A stretch of DNA of 64,000 nucleotides from Streptomyces phaeoluteigriseus (GTDB lineage Bacteria; Actinomycetota; Actinomycetes; Streptomycetales; Streptomycetaceae), in NCBI RefSeq assembly GCF_001896135.2, contig NZ_MPOH02000006.1, positions 242,605 through 306,604 on the forward strand, read 5' to 3'. A program made the position numbers and the translations under genes. Each line of letters starts with the position of its first letter. Positions within the stretch are counted from its first letter, which is position 1. Below, in pieces: positions 45,267-54,028 of this stretch. The notes beneath the pieces are model-generated. The model was not told the origin of the DNA and ran no database searches. It saw only the letters and a program-made list of their open reading frames with translations.

Positions 45267-45995
45267 TCAGTCGGCCGCCGGCAGGGTGAACGTGTAGACC
45301 AGCGCCTCCTGCCGGGTTCCCACCACCAGGTCGGTGATCTCCAGTGGCCGCGCGTACTGGTCGTGCACGTGCCGGGTCACCCGCATCGACGGGGTGTCGT
45401 CCGGGCGGGTGATGGAGTCCCGGTGGTGCAGGGTCAGCCCGGCCCGGCGCATCCAGTCGTAGACGCGCCGGAGCTGCGGGGAGCCGGTGGTGTCGGCGCG
45501 GTCGCGGTAGCGGGCGAGTTCGTCGACCTCGGCCAGTGCCACCGCCGAGAAGGACGTCACGGCCGTGCGCAGGGGGTGGCCGTCCGCGCCCATCGACTCG
45601 TAGCGGTGGACCAGCGTCGGCCGGTGCGGTGCGAGGTCCAGGGCGGTGGCGTGCTCGGGCGGGGGCGGCTCCCAGCTCAGCGTGGTGCGGTCCACCGCGC
45701 AGGAGTCGTCCACGGTCCGGGAGCCGACGGGAAAGGCGAGCCAGGCCGGGTCGGCGACCGGTGTTCCCGGCAGGACGGCGTGGCTGCCGCGCCGGTCGGT
45801 GGCGACCAGTCCGTCACGCCGCAGCACCTCCAGCGCCTGCCGGACGGTCACCCGGCTGACCCCGAAGTGCTCGGCCAACTGCCGTTCGGCGGGGAGGCGT
45901 TCACCGGGCGGGATGGTGCCGTCATGCAGCTCGCCGAGCAACTCCTTCGCTATCCGCCAGTAGAGGGGCTGATCAAGGGGGATGGTGCGGGCCAT
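45267..45995 (-). CDS. GntR (HutC subfamily) transcriptional regulator with UTRA domain
   Basis: A 242-residue regulator. LYWRIAKELLGELHDGTIPP, PAERQLAEHFGVSRVTVRQA and LRRDGLVATDRRGSHAVLPG form the GntR winged helix, and residues 85-240 are a UTRA effector domain (ESMGADGHPLRTAVTSFSAV, TRHVHDQYARPLEITDLVVG). HutC-type proteins sense sugars, amino-sugars or amino acids. A TGGTCTAAACCA site 60 bases upstream fits the HutC core GT-N-TA-N-AC, so autoregulation is likely. The adjacent serine hydrolase gene, on the same strand upstream, may be part of its regulon. Confidence 0.93.
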   Translation of the reverse strand: MARTIPLDQPLYWRIAKELLGELHDGTIPPGERLPAERQLAEHFGVSRVTVRQALEVLRRDGLVATDRRGSHAVLPGTPVADPAWLAFPVGSRTVDDSCAVDRTTLSWEPPPPEHATALDLAPHRPTLVHRYESMGADGHPLRTAVTSFSAVALAEVDELARYRDRADTTGSPQLRRVYDWMRRAGLTLHHRDSITRPDDTPSMRVTRHVHDQYARPLEITDLVVGTRQEALVYTFTLPAAD

Positions 45996-46053
45996 GCCGC
46001 GCGCCTCCTGTGGTGACGTGCCGTGCGGGCTTGTGCACCACCAGATCTAGCAT

Positions 46054-46065
46054 TGGTCTAAACCA
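46054..46065. promoter_or_regulatory. HutC/DasR-type operator TGGTCTAAACCA
   Basis: It matches the GT-N-TA-N-AC core of HutC-type GntR sites and differs by one base from TGGTCTAGACCA bound by DasR. It lies between the serine hydrolase stop and the GntR start, where it would control the GntR gene. Confidence 0.65.
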
Positions 46066-46118
46066 CCAGGGAAGGGCGGGCGCTGCGAACGGCTGAAACC
46101 GGACCGCCCGCCACCCCG

Positions 46119-47285
46119 TCACAGAGCGCTGTACACGGCCTTCACCAGCGCCATCTTCCGCGGATCGTCCGCGATGTGCGGCCCCATGCGGTTCATCACG
46201 TACCCCAGCGACAGCCCGGCCTCCGGGTCGGCGAGACCGCACGAGCCGCCGAAGCCGTCGTGTCCGAAAGCCCGCGGGTTGGGCCCGTAGGAGCCGTTCG
46301 GGCCGCTCAGCCACAGGCCGAGCCCGATCTCCGTCTCGTGGGGGAAGCCGGCGCCCAGCACCAGGTCCCGGCAGGCGCCCTGGCCCTCGCGGACCCGCTC
46401 GGCCGCCGCCGGGGACAGGACGCGCCGGCCGTCGACGGAACCGCGCCCCGCGAGGGCGCCGTACAGGGCGGCGACCGCCCGCGCCGTGCCGTGGCCGTTG
46501 GCGGCCGGGATCTCCGCGGCCCGCCAGGCGGGCGTGTTCGCCTCGACGGCGCCTGCCATCGGGTTGGTCAGGGCAGCGAGGGCCTCGGGCGCCAACTGGG
46601 CGAAGACGGCGGCCTGTTCGCTGCTCGACGCGGCCGGTGGATGCACCAGCTCGGCAGCCCGCCCGGCCTCCTTCTCCGGTAGTCCGATGGTGAAGTCGAT
46701 GCCCAGCGGCCCCGTCACCTCGCGCTCCAGGAAGGCGCCCGGCAGCAGCCCCGAGACGCGCCGCACGACCTCGCCGACCAGGAAGCCGTAGGTGAACGCG
46801 TGATAGCCGGACCGGGTGCCCGGCTCCCACCAGGGCTCCGTCGCCGCGAGGCGGGCGGTGGTCAGCTCCCAGTCGTACATCTGCTCGAGCGTGTGCGGCT
46901 CGCGCAGCCCCGCCAGTCCGGCGCGGTGCGACAGCAGATGCCGGACGAGGACCCGCTCCTTGCCCGCCGCGGCGAACTCGGGCCAGTAGGCGGCCACCGG
47001 GGCGTCGAGGTCGAGCAGGCCCCGGTCAGCCAGGATGTGCGCGCACAGCGCCGTCGGCCCCTTGGACGTCGACCACACGTTGACCAGCGTGTCCCGTTCC
47101 CACGCGCGCGTGCGTGCCGCGTCGGCCCAGCCGCCCCAGAGGTCGGCCACGGTCACGCCGTCGACCGTGACGGTCACCGCCGCGCCCAGTTCGCCCCGCT
47201 TCCGGAAGTTCTCCTCGAACGTGGCGCGCACCGCCGCGAAACGCTCGTCGCAGTGGCCGTGAACCTCTGGCACGTGCTCGGGCAT
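46119..47285 (-). CDS. Serine hydrolase of the beta-lactamase class C / EstB family
   Basis: A 388-residue penicillin-binding-like hydrolase. The nucleophile motif Ser72-x-x-Lys75 is in WSTSKGPTAL, YHAF in GTRSGYHAFTYGFLVG holds the catalytic Tyr, and FGHDGFGGSCGLADPEAGLS corresponds to the KTG-like strand. HLLSHRAGL is a further family motif. There is no signal peptide, so an intracellular esterase like EstB is more probable than a beta-lactamase. GGAGGA precedes the ATG. A palindromic site with arms CCGAC/GTCGG lies 64 bases upstream. Confidence 0.92.
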   Translation of the reverse strand: MPEHVPEVHGHCDERFAAVRATFEENFRKRGELGAAVTVTVDGVTVADLWGGWADAARTRAWERDTLVNVWSTSKGPTALCAHILADRGLLDLDAPVAAYWPEFAAAGKERVLVRHLLSHRAGLAGLREPHTLEQMYDWELTTARLAATEPWWEPGTRSGYHAFTYGFLVGEVVRRVSGLLPGAFLEREVTGPLGIDFTIGLPEKEAGRAAELVHPPAASSSEQAAVFAQLAPEALAALTNPMAGAVEANTPAWRAAEIPAANGHGTARAVAALYGALAGRGSVDGRRVLSPAAAERVREGQGACRDLVLGAGFPHETEIGLGLWLSGPNGSYGPNPRAFGHDGFGGSCGLADPEAGLSLGYVMNRMGPHIADDPRKMALVKAVYSAL

Positions 47286-47348
47286 GGGTCCTCCGTGATC
47301 CGCCGGAAGCCCGGACCGCGACCCTGCGGCCCGGGCTCCCCGAACATA

Positions 47349-47360
47349 CCGACTGGTCGG
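47349..47360. promoter_or_regulatory. Inverted repeat CCGACTGGTCGG ahead of the serine hydrolase gene
   Basis: Two 5-bp arms around TG, inside an AT-flanked stretch typical of TetR-type sites. No TetR gene is next to it. Confidence 0.4.
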
Positions 47361-47386
47361 ATCAGGGGGAAGGTGCGATCAGGACG

Positions 47387-48355
47387 TCACGCGTACGACC
47401 GCAGCCAGCGCACCTTGGCCGCCTCGTGGTAGGGCCCGCCGCCCTCGTGGTCGTTGAAGTCGTACACCTCGACCGTCCGGTCCTCGTGGCCCCACGCGTT
47501 GAAGGCGGCGAACACCGTCGACGGCGGGCACGTCTGGTCCTCCAGGGCCACCGAGAACAGGGCGGGCGCCGAGCCGCGGGACGCGAAGTGCACACCGTCG
47601 AAGTAGGACAGGGTGCGCAGCGCGTCCTGCGTGCGGCCGCGGTGCGTCTTGAGGAACAGGCCGATCTCACGGTAGGGGTGACGGTCCGTCAGCGTCGCCG
47701 CGCGCGGGAAGTCGCACAGGAAGGGCACGTCCGGCGCGACCGCCACCAGATCCGGCACCAGGCCGCCCACGGCGATCGAGATGCCGCCGCCCTGGCTCGC
47801 GCCGAGCGCCACCGTCCGCGCCGCGTCCGTCAGCGGGTGCGAACGGGCCGCCTCGACGGCACGTACCGCGTCCGTGAACACCCGGCGGTAGTAGTAGTTC
47901 TCGGGGGCGTCGATGCCCCGGGTCATGAATCCGGGGAACGCGGGTCCCGCGCCCACCGGATCGGCGGTACCCCCACCGCCGCCCCAGGCGCTGCCCTGGC
48001 CGCGGGTGTCCATGACGAAGTGCGCGCGGCCCGTGGACGCCCACAGCAGGTGCTCGTGCGGCAGCCCGCGGCCCCCGCCGTAGCCGACGAACTCCACGAC
48101 CAGCGGCACCGGTTCCGTCGCCGCCGCGGGCAGGGTCAGCCAGGCCTTGACCGGATGGCCGCCGTACCCGGCGAACGTCACGTCGAACACCCGCACGGTC
48201 TCCAGCCCCGTGTCGACCGGCTCGAAGCGGGCGTCCAGGTCGTGCTCACGGGCCTCCTGGAGGGTCTTGGACCAGAACGCGTCGAAATCCTCCGGCTCGG
48301 CGGATCCGCTGCGGTACTCGTGGAGTTCCTCCAGGGACAGGTCGAACAGGGCCAT
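47387..48355 (-). CDS. Acetyl xylan esterase / cephalosporin-C deacetylase (CE7)
   Basis: A 322-residue alpha/beta hydrolase. FDLSLEELHEYRSGSAEPED is the characteristic N-terminus of CE7 enzymes, VMDTRGQGSAWGGGG the RGQ oxyanion loop, GASQGGG carries Ser187, LEDQTCPPSTVFAAFN the Asp and FNDHEGGG the His. It removes acetyl groups from short xylo-oligosaccharides. With no signal peptide it is intracellular, so the substrates must be imported oligomers. The second start (ATG) is used. A partial CebR-like box and an inverted repeat lie just upstream. Confidence 0.94.
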   Translation of the reverse strand: MALFDLSLEELHEYRSGSAEPEDFDAFWSKTLQEAREHDLDARFEPVDTGLETVRVFDVTFAGYGGHPVKAWLTLPAAATEPVPLVVEFVGYGGGRGLPHEHLLWASTGRAHFVMDTRGQGSAWGGGGGTADPVGAGPAFPGFMTRGIDAPENYYYRRVFTDAVRAVEAARSHPLTDAARTVALGASQGGGISIAVGGLVPDLVAVAPDVPFLCDFPRAATLTDRHPYREIGLFLKTHRGRTQDALRTLSYFDGVHFASRGSAPALFSVALEDQTCPPSTVFAAFNAWGHEDRTVEVYDFNDHEGGGPYHEAAKVRWLRSYA

Positions 48356-48380
48356 GAGCAACCGCCTTGTGATGAGTGGC

Positions 48381-48424
48381 CGTACGGATGATCACACCGT
48401 ACGTGGGTGGTGGGAGCGCTTACC
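48381..48424. promoter_or_regulatory. Operator region of the CE7 esterase: inverted repeat and CebR-like half site
   Basis: CGTACGG (48381-48387) and CCGTACG (48397-48403) form an inverted repeat. TGGGAGCGCTTACC (48411-48424) matches the first ten bases of TGGGAGCGCTCCCA, the CebR site of cellulose-using Streptomyces. Control by a LacI-family sugar repressor is inferred. Confidence 0.5.
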
Positions 48425-48465
48425 AGACCCCGGGACCAGGCACGATGCCGTTCCGGCCGCTGCTC

Positions 48466-49050
48466 TCACGCGCTGCGCCGGCTCCACTCCGGCCCGGTCC
48501 GCGCCCACTCCCGGTCCCACTCGGCCAGCCGGTGCCGCAGGGCCACCCGGCGCAGCACCGTGTGCCCGAGCAGTAGCGTGGCCGCCGTGCCGCCCGCCGT
48601 GGCCACGCCGAGCGTCAGCGTGTGCTGCCACACCGCCGTGCCGTCGGGCGGCGGCGGGACGCTGCGGCCCCGTGCGTCGAACCACACGTCGACCATGTCT
48701 CCCCGGTGCGTGCCGGCGGGCACGAGCGCGGTGGCCCGGTGCGGGGCCTCGCCGGGCTCCGTCCAGCGCACGGCGACCCGGTAGCGGTGTTCCCCGACAC
48801 CCTCCGCCGTCGGCAGTGTGTCGGGCGGTCGGCCCACGACCTCCGCCCGCACATGGTGCCGCTCGGCCCGTTGCTCGGCGGCCACGGCCACGGCGTCCGC
48901 GTGGGCCCACCGGCCGACGAGCGCCCCGGCCAGCGGCGCGCCGATCAGGACGAGTACCGCCACCACCAGCACCGTCCACGCCTCCACGACGTCCGACCGG
49001 CGGCGCAGGGGATTGTGCCGCCAGCGCCAGCCACGCAGCCCGGTTCGCAT
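48466..49050 (-). CDS. Rv1733c-family integral membrane protein
   Basis: A 194-residue membrane protein. The N-terminus MRTGLRGWRWRHNPLRRRSD with the W-R-x-R-x-NPLRRRSD pattern, two membrane helices (EAWTVLVVAVLVLIGAPLAG at about 24-43, and TLTLGVATAGGTAATLLLGH near 145-165) and the periplasmic VAVRWTEPGEAPHRATALVP are the marks of the Rv1733c family of actinobacteria. The function is unknown. The ATG is set by GGAGG 6 bases upstream. Confidence 0.9.
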   Translation of the reverse strand: MRTGLRGWRWRHNPLRRRSDVVEAWTVLVVAVLVLIGAPLAGALVGRWAHADAVAVAAEQRAERHHVRAEVVGRPPDTLPTAEGVGEHRYRVAVRWTEPGEAPHRATALVPAGTHRGDMVDVWFDARGRSVPPPPDGTAVWQHTLTLGVATAGGTAATLLLGHTVLRRVALRHRLAEWDREWARTGPEWSRRSA

Positions 49051-49202
49051 GTCGACCTCCTCGCCGTCACGCGGACGAGTGCCCACAAGGAGCGGATACC
49101 CCGTACGGAGGCAATCGTTTCATCTTTCGGGCGAGCCGGACATCTCGGCGGTGGGGCCGGCGGGGGTGAGCCGGCCACAGCGGGCGTCAGCCGACCCTCG
49201 CG

Positions 49203-49949
49203 TCAGCCGAAACGCTCGATCCGGATCCGGTCCACCGGCTGTCCCGCCTCCACCAGCAGCCGCGAGGCGTGCTCGGCGAACCCGTTGGACCCGCACACGT
49301 ACGCCTCCCAGCCGCCCTCCGGCCGCTGTGCCAGCAGCGGTGCCAGATGGGCGGCCGTGAGCCGGCCCACGGGGGTGCCCTCCGGCGCGCTCCGCGTGAA
49401 CACGGGGGTCGTCTCCGCGCCGTACTCGCGCGCGTAGATCAGCTCCTCGGGGCCGCGCGCGGACACCAGCAGCCGCAGCGGGACCGTGAGTCGCCGGGCC
49501 CGGTGGTGGCGCACCATCGACATCAGCGGTACGACCCCGGAGCCGGCTCCGACCAGCAGCGCGGGCCGGTCGCCCGGCCAGGCGAAGAAGCCGCTCAGCG
49601 GACCGCGGACCTCGACCTCGTCGCCGGGCCGCGCCACGGTGTGGAACCAGCCGGACACCTCGCCGCCGTCGACATGGTCCAGGGTCAGCTCGATGTGCCC
49701 GGAGCCGTCCGGCGCCGAGCGATCGAGTAGTGCCGCTGGGCGAGGTACCCGTCCGCGGCCCTGAGCCGCAGCATCAGGTGCTGCCCCGGCAGATGCCCTT
49801 CCCAGGCGGGCACCGCGAGACGGAAGGTGGCCGCGTGCGGCGTCTCGCGGCGGATCTCGGTGAGGGTGGCCGTCTGCCACACGGACGCCGCCCGGTCGCT
49901 GACGGCGATGCGGCCGGGCACCGCGAACCGGGTCGGCGGAGCGAAGGTC

Positions 49950-49957
<8 letters not shown>
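49203..49957 (-). pseudogene. FAD/NAD(P)-binding ferredoxin-reductase-like protein, one frameshift
   Basis: A reductase of about 250 residues. The first frame includes ATLTEIRRETPHAATFRLAV and LPGQHLMLRLRAADGYLAQR followed by HYSIA, the FAD-binding RxYS motif. After a break near 49733, one extra G gives SAPDGSGHIELTLDHVDGGE, and then LLVGAGSGVVPLMSMVRHHR (NAD-binding) and YVCGSNGFAEHASRLLVEAG (CGxxxF). It overlaps the end of the molybdopterin oxidoreductase gene by 8 bases, so the two are probably partners: the flavoprotein passes electrons to or from the molybdo-protein. The break is likely a sequence error. Confidence 0.85.
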
Positions 49958-50555
<598 letters not shown>

Positions 50556-50754
50556 GGGGTTCCAGCGTGAGGGCGACGGTTGCTTACGCATTCAACCGTA
50601 CGGGCAAGTCGGCGTTGCTCCGGACCCCGTCCGGCCGCCGATCGTGAAGCGCGTATGAACACCGCGGCGTCCGGGGAATAGCCGCCCCCCGATCCCCCTT
50701 GCACGTGTCGTTCCGGACCCGGCGGTCCGGCGGCAGCGAAGGAGAGTGGGAGCA

Positions 50755-51687
50755 ATGCCGAAGGCGTACGTCTTCACGCGGTACGGCGGTCCGGAGACCG
50801 AGGCGCTTCTCGACGTGGACCGGCCCCGTCCGGGCCCCGGCCAGGTGCTCGTCGCGGTGCGCGCCGCGGGGGTGAACCCCGTCGACTGGAAGCAGCGCAC
50901 GGGCTACCGGCGCCCCGGCGAGAGCGGTGAACGCGTCTTCCCCGTCGTCCTGGGCAACGAGGTCGCCGGTGTCGTCGTGGAGACCGGCGCGGACGTCACC
51001 GGATTCGCGCCCGGCGACGAGGTGTTCGGCAACGCCGTCGCGGGCGGCTACGCCGAGTACGCGCTGCTCGCCACCGGGCTCACCGCGGCCAAGCCGGCCG
51101 CCCTGTCCTTCCGCGACGCCGCGACCCTGCCGGTCGCCGCCGCGACCGCCTACGACGGCGTCCACCAGCTCGGCCTGCCCGCCGGGGCGACGCTGCTGGT
51201 CACCGGCGCGGGCGGCGGCGTCGGCGTGGCGGCCGTACAGATCGCCCGCGCGCTCGGGCTGCGGGTCGTCGGTGTGGCGAGCGAGGGCAAGAAGGAACTC
51301 CTGGAGTCGCTGGGCGCCGTGCACGTCACCTCCGGGGCGGGCTGGACCGAGCGGGCCCGCCTAGCGGCCCCGGACGGCGTCGACGGCGTCTACGACCTCG
51401 TGGGCGGTGAGGTCCTGCACGAGGCCGCCGCCCTGCCCGCCGACCGGGTCCGGCTGATCACCGCGGGTGCCCCGCCCGAGGAGGTGGAGCGGCTCGGCGG
51501 CGCCCGCGTGACCCGCGCCCGCACCGCGGAGGTCCTCCGGGCGGTCGCCGACCTCGTCGTGCGCGGCGCACTGGACCCGCACGTCACCCGGACCTACCCG
51601 CTGGAGCAGGCGGGCCTGGCCCTGCGCGAGGTCGAGGACGGGCACGCCCGCGGCAAGGTCGTCATCGAGATCGGAACGGCGATATGA
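50755..51687 (+). CDS. Quinone oxidoreductase / zinc-independent MDR alcohol dehydrogenase
   Basis: A 310-residue medium-chain dehydrogenase of the QOR type. MPKAYVFTRYGGPETEALLD and RAAGVNPVDWKQRTGYRRPG form the catalytic domain, VLGNEVAGVVVETGADV the GNEVAG motif, and LLVTGAGGGVGVAAVQIARA the NADPH-binding site. Residues for structural and catalytic zinc are missing, which fits quinone or enone reductases. Its stop overlaps the GNAT gene by ATGA, so the two form a coupled pair. Confidence 0.93.
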   Translation: MPKAYVFTRYGGPETEALLDVDRPRPGPGQVLVAVRAAGVNPVDWKQRTGYRRPGESGERVFPVVLGNEVAGVVVETGADVTGFAPGDEVFGNAVAGGYAEYALLATGLTAAKPAALSFRDAATLPVAAATAYDGVHQLGLPAGATLLVTGAGGGVGVAAVQIARALGLRVVGVASEGKKELLESLGAVHVTSGAGWTERARLAAPDGVDGVYDLVGGEVLHEAAALPADRVRLITAGAPPEEVERLGGARVTRARTAEVLRAVADLVVRGALDPHVTRTYPLEQAGLALREVEDGHARGKVVIEIGTAI

Positions 51688-52397
51688 GCCGGACCGAGTC
51701 CCGGCACGTCCTGGACAACCCCGCCCTCGCCTCCCTCACCGGCCCGCACGCCCGCTTCGCCGAGCGCCGCGGCCGGGTACTGCGTTACCCCGTCGACGTG
51801 TCGCCCTGGCTGGCCGTGCCCGACGACCCGGACGCCGGCGACTGGGCGGACCTCGCCGCGCTCGCCGGCCCCGGCGGGGAGGTCCCGCTGCCCGGCTTCC
51901 GCGGCGAGGTGCCGGCGGGCTGGGAGATCACGACGCGCATCGAGGGCACGCAGTTCGTCGACGACGGGCTGGCCGCCGCCCCGGACGCGGAGGCGGTCCG
52001 TCTCGGTCCCGCCGACGTCCCCGAGATGCTCGCCCTCGTCGCCCGCACCCGGCCCGGCCCCTTCGAGCGCCGCACCATCGAACTGGGCACCTATCTCGGC
52101 ATCCGCCGCGACGGCGCCCTCGTCGCCATGGCGGGCGAGCGCCTGCACCCGCCGGGCTGGACGGAGATCAGTGCCGTCTGCACCGACCCCGCCGTCCGCG
52201 GTCAGGGCCTCGCCACCCGGCTGATCCTCGCCGTCGCCCACGGCATCCGGGAACGCGGCGAGACCCCCTTCCTGCACACCAGCGCCGCCAACACCGGCGC
52301 CATCCGCCTGTACGAGTCCCTGGGCTTCCGCCTGCGCCGCAGGACGGCGTTCCTGGCGGCGCGGGCCCCCGAGCGGGACGCGGTGCCGGTGGCCTGA
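51684..52397 (+). CDS. GNAT family N-acetyltransferase
   Basis: A 237-residue protein with a C-terminal GNAT domain (about 100-225). ISAVCTDPAVRGQGLATRLI contains the acetyl-CoA-binding RGQGLAT loop, and SAANTGAIRLYESLGFRLRR is the usual motif B end. The N-terminal 100 residues are of a type often found with FR47-like acetyltransferases. The acceptor is unknown. It is coupled to the quinone oxidoreductase, which gives no clear hint. Confidence 0.92.
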   Translation: MSRTESRHVLDNPALASLTGPHARFAERRGRVLRYPVDVSPWLAVPDDPDAGDWADLAALAGPGGEVPLPGFRGEVPAGWEITTRIEGTQFVDDGLAAAPDAEAVRLGPADVPEMLALVARTRPGPFERRTIELGTYLGIRRDGALVAMAGERLHPPGWTEISAVCTDPAVRGQGLATRLILAVAHGIRERGETPFLHTSAANTGAIRLYESLGFRLRRRTAFLAARAPERDAVPVA

Positions 52398-52405
52398 CCG
52401 CACCG

Positions 52406-52443
52406 GGGGAGCGGGCTCGGTGGCGGGGCTCAGCCCGCTCCCC
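52406..52443. terminator. Terminator between convergent GNAT and MarR genes
   Basis: A 12-bp stem (GGGGAGCGGGCT / AGCCCGCTCCCC) with a 14-base loop overlaps the last codons of the MarR gene. Confidence 0.7.
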
Positions 52444-52873
52444 GGGCCCCGCTCCCGCCCCACGCGTTGTACCGCACGAGATACTCCGCGAACCGCTCCA
52501 GATCCGGCTCCGGCCAAGCGGCGAGCCGCTCGCGGAAGGCCGCGCGGCGGCTCTCGGTGACCTGGGCGAGGATGCCGCGGCCGGCGTCGGTGAGGTGCAG
52601 GACCTGGACGCGGTGGTCGGTGGGGTCCTGACGCCGCTCGATCAGGCCGGACCGCTCCAGCGCGGTGACCTGGCGGCTGACGGTGGACTTGTCCAGGGCG
52701 TAGTGCGCGGCCAGGTCGGTGGCCCGGCAGCCGCCGCTGTCCTCCAGATGACCGAGCAGCGTGTACGACACCAGGGACAGTTCGGGATGCAGCCGCCCGG
52801 CCGAGGCACGGGCGCGGCGGGCGAAGACCGTCATCTCGCGCTGGATCGTCTCCACCGCCTCACGCGCGTCCAC
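52430..52873 (-). CDS. MarR family transcriptional regulator
   Basis: A 147-residue regulator. ELSLVSYTLLGHLEDSGGCR, the recognition helix YALDKSTVSRQVTALERSGL and the wing RRQDPTDHRVQVLHLTDAGR with the D-x-R motif are clear. It starts at GTG with GGGAG upstream. Its gene is convergent with the GNAT and faces the N5-glutamine-methyltransferase-like gene upstream, whose expression it could influence. Ligand unknown. Confidence 0.94.
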   Translation of the reverse strand: MDAREAVETIQREMTVFARRARASAGRLHPELSLVSYTLLGHLEDSGGCRATDLAAHYALDKSTVSRQVTALERSGLIERRQDPTDHRVQVLHLTDAGRGILAQVTESRRAAFRERLAAWPEPDLERFAEYLVRYNAWGGSGARGAG

Positions 52874-53146
52874 CCGGTCTCCCTCGCCTCTCCCTCATCC
52901 CCTCGTCCGTCTCGTTGCACAGTACAACTTGGCGCGGGGGTGCGCAGGGGTGGACCGACCGGGGGCCGCCGTGCGGCAGTTGGGATAAGGTGTCCGACGG
53001 CCGCGGACGACCCCGGCCGTGAGCGACCGAGGAGGTGGGACCCATTACCGCAGTGTCAGGTCGGGTGCTCTCTCCTCAGGACGGCGCGGACCGCCGCTAG
53101 GCGACCGCGGGAGCGCCCTTCGGCTTCCGAAAGGCTCTCGGCTTCC

Positions 53147-53962
53147 ATGCCCCCTCTTCCTTCACCTTCCGCTCCCTCGTCACTCCCGCCGTACCCCTCC
53201 CGCGACGCCGTCGTCGTGGCGCTGCGCGCCGCCGGATGCGTCTTCGCCGAGGACGAGGCGGACCTGGTCCTCGCCACCGCCCGCACAGCGGACGAGATCA
53301 CCGCCATGGTGGAGCGCCGCGTGGCCGGTCTGCCCCTCGAACTCGTCGTCGGCTGGGCCGAGTTCCTCGGTCGGCGCGTCGTCGTCGAACCGGGTGTCTT
53401 CGTCCCCCGCCGCCGCACCGAGTTCCTGGTCGGCCAGGCCCTGGCGCAGGCCCCGCACGCGTCCGTCGTCGTGGACCTGTGCTGCGGCTCCGGCGCGGTC
53501 GGCGCCGCCCTCGCCTCGGCGCTCGGCGGGGTGGAGCTGCACGCCGCCGACATCGATCCGGTCGCCGTGCGGTGCGCCCGCCGCAATGTCGCCGCCCTGG
53601 GCGGGCTCGTCCACGCCGGGGACCTGTTCGCCGCGCTCCCCGGTGAACTGCGCGGCCGTATAGACATCCTGGCGGCGAACGTGCCGTACGTCCCCACCGG
53701 CGAGGTCCCCCTGCTGCCCGCGGAGGCCCGCGAGCACGAGCCCCTCACCGCCCTCGACGGCGGCGTCGACGGCCTCGACGTACTGCGCCGGGTCGCCGGT
53801 GAGGCGGCCGGCTGGCTCGCGCCCGGCGGCTGCGTGCTCGTCGAGACGAGCGAACGCCAGGCGGCGGACGCCGTGGAGGCCTTCCGGCGGGGCGGCCTCA
53901 CGGCGCGTCCGGCCGTCGACGAGGAGCTGTACGCCCACGTGGTGATCGGGACCACGCGGTAG
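53147..53962 (+). CDS. N5-glutamine methyltransferase-like protein (HemK/PrmC relative with NVPY motif)
   Basis: A 271-residue SAM methyltransferase. VVDLCCGSGAVGAALASALG is motif I, ELHAADIDPVAVRCARRN motif II and IDILAANVPYVPTGEVPLLP the amino-acceptor motif. PrmC proteins that methylate release factors have NPPY here; this protein has NVPY. The N-terminal 75 residues (SRDAVVVALRAAGCVFAEDE, AGLPLELVVGWAEFLGRRVV) match the PrmC N-domain. It is probably a side branch of the family acting on a different protein or substrate. Confidence 0.88.
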   Translation: MPPLPSPSAPSSLPPYPSRDAVVVALRAAGCVFAEDEADLVLATARTADEITAMVERRVAGLPLELVVGWAEFLGRRVVVEPGVFVPRRRTEFLVGQALAQAPHASVVVDLCCGSGAVGAALASALGGVELHAADIDPVAVRCARRNVAALGGLVHAGDLFAALPGELRGRIDILAANVPYVPTGEVPLLPAEAREHEPLTALDGGVDGLDVLRRVAGEAAGWLAPGGCVLVETSERQAADAVEAFRRGGLTARPAVDEELYAHVVIGTTR

Positions 53963-53980
53963 CGGTCGGGGCGCGGCGCC

Positions 53981-54028
53981 GACGCCCTTCGGTCCGGGGG
54001 GGAGCGGCGCCGCCGTCCCCCGGGCGTC
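53981..54028. terminator. Terminator between convergent methyltransferase and phosphatase genes
   Basis: GACGCCC and GGGCGTC form the outer stem, with CCGGGGG and CCCCCGG inside. It sits between the stop of the methyltransferase gene and the stop of the SpoIIE-type gene. Confidence 0.6.
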
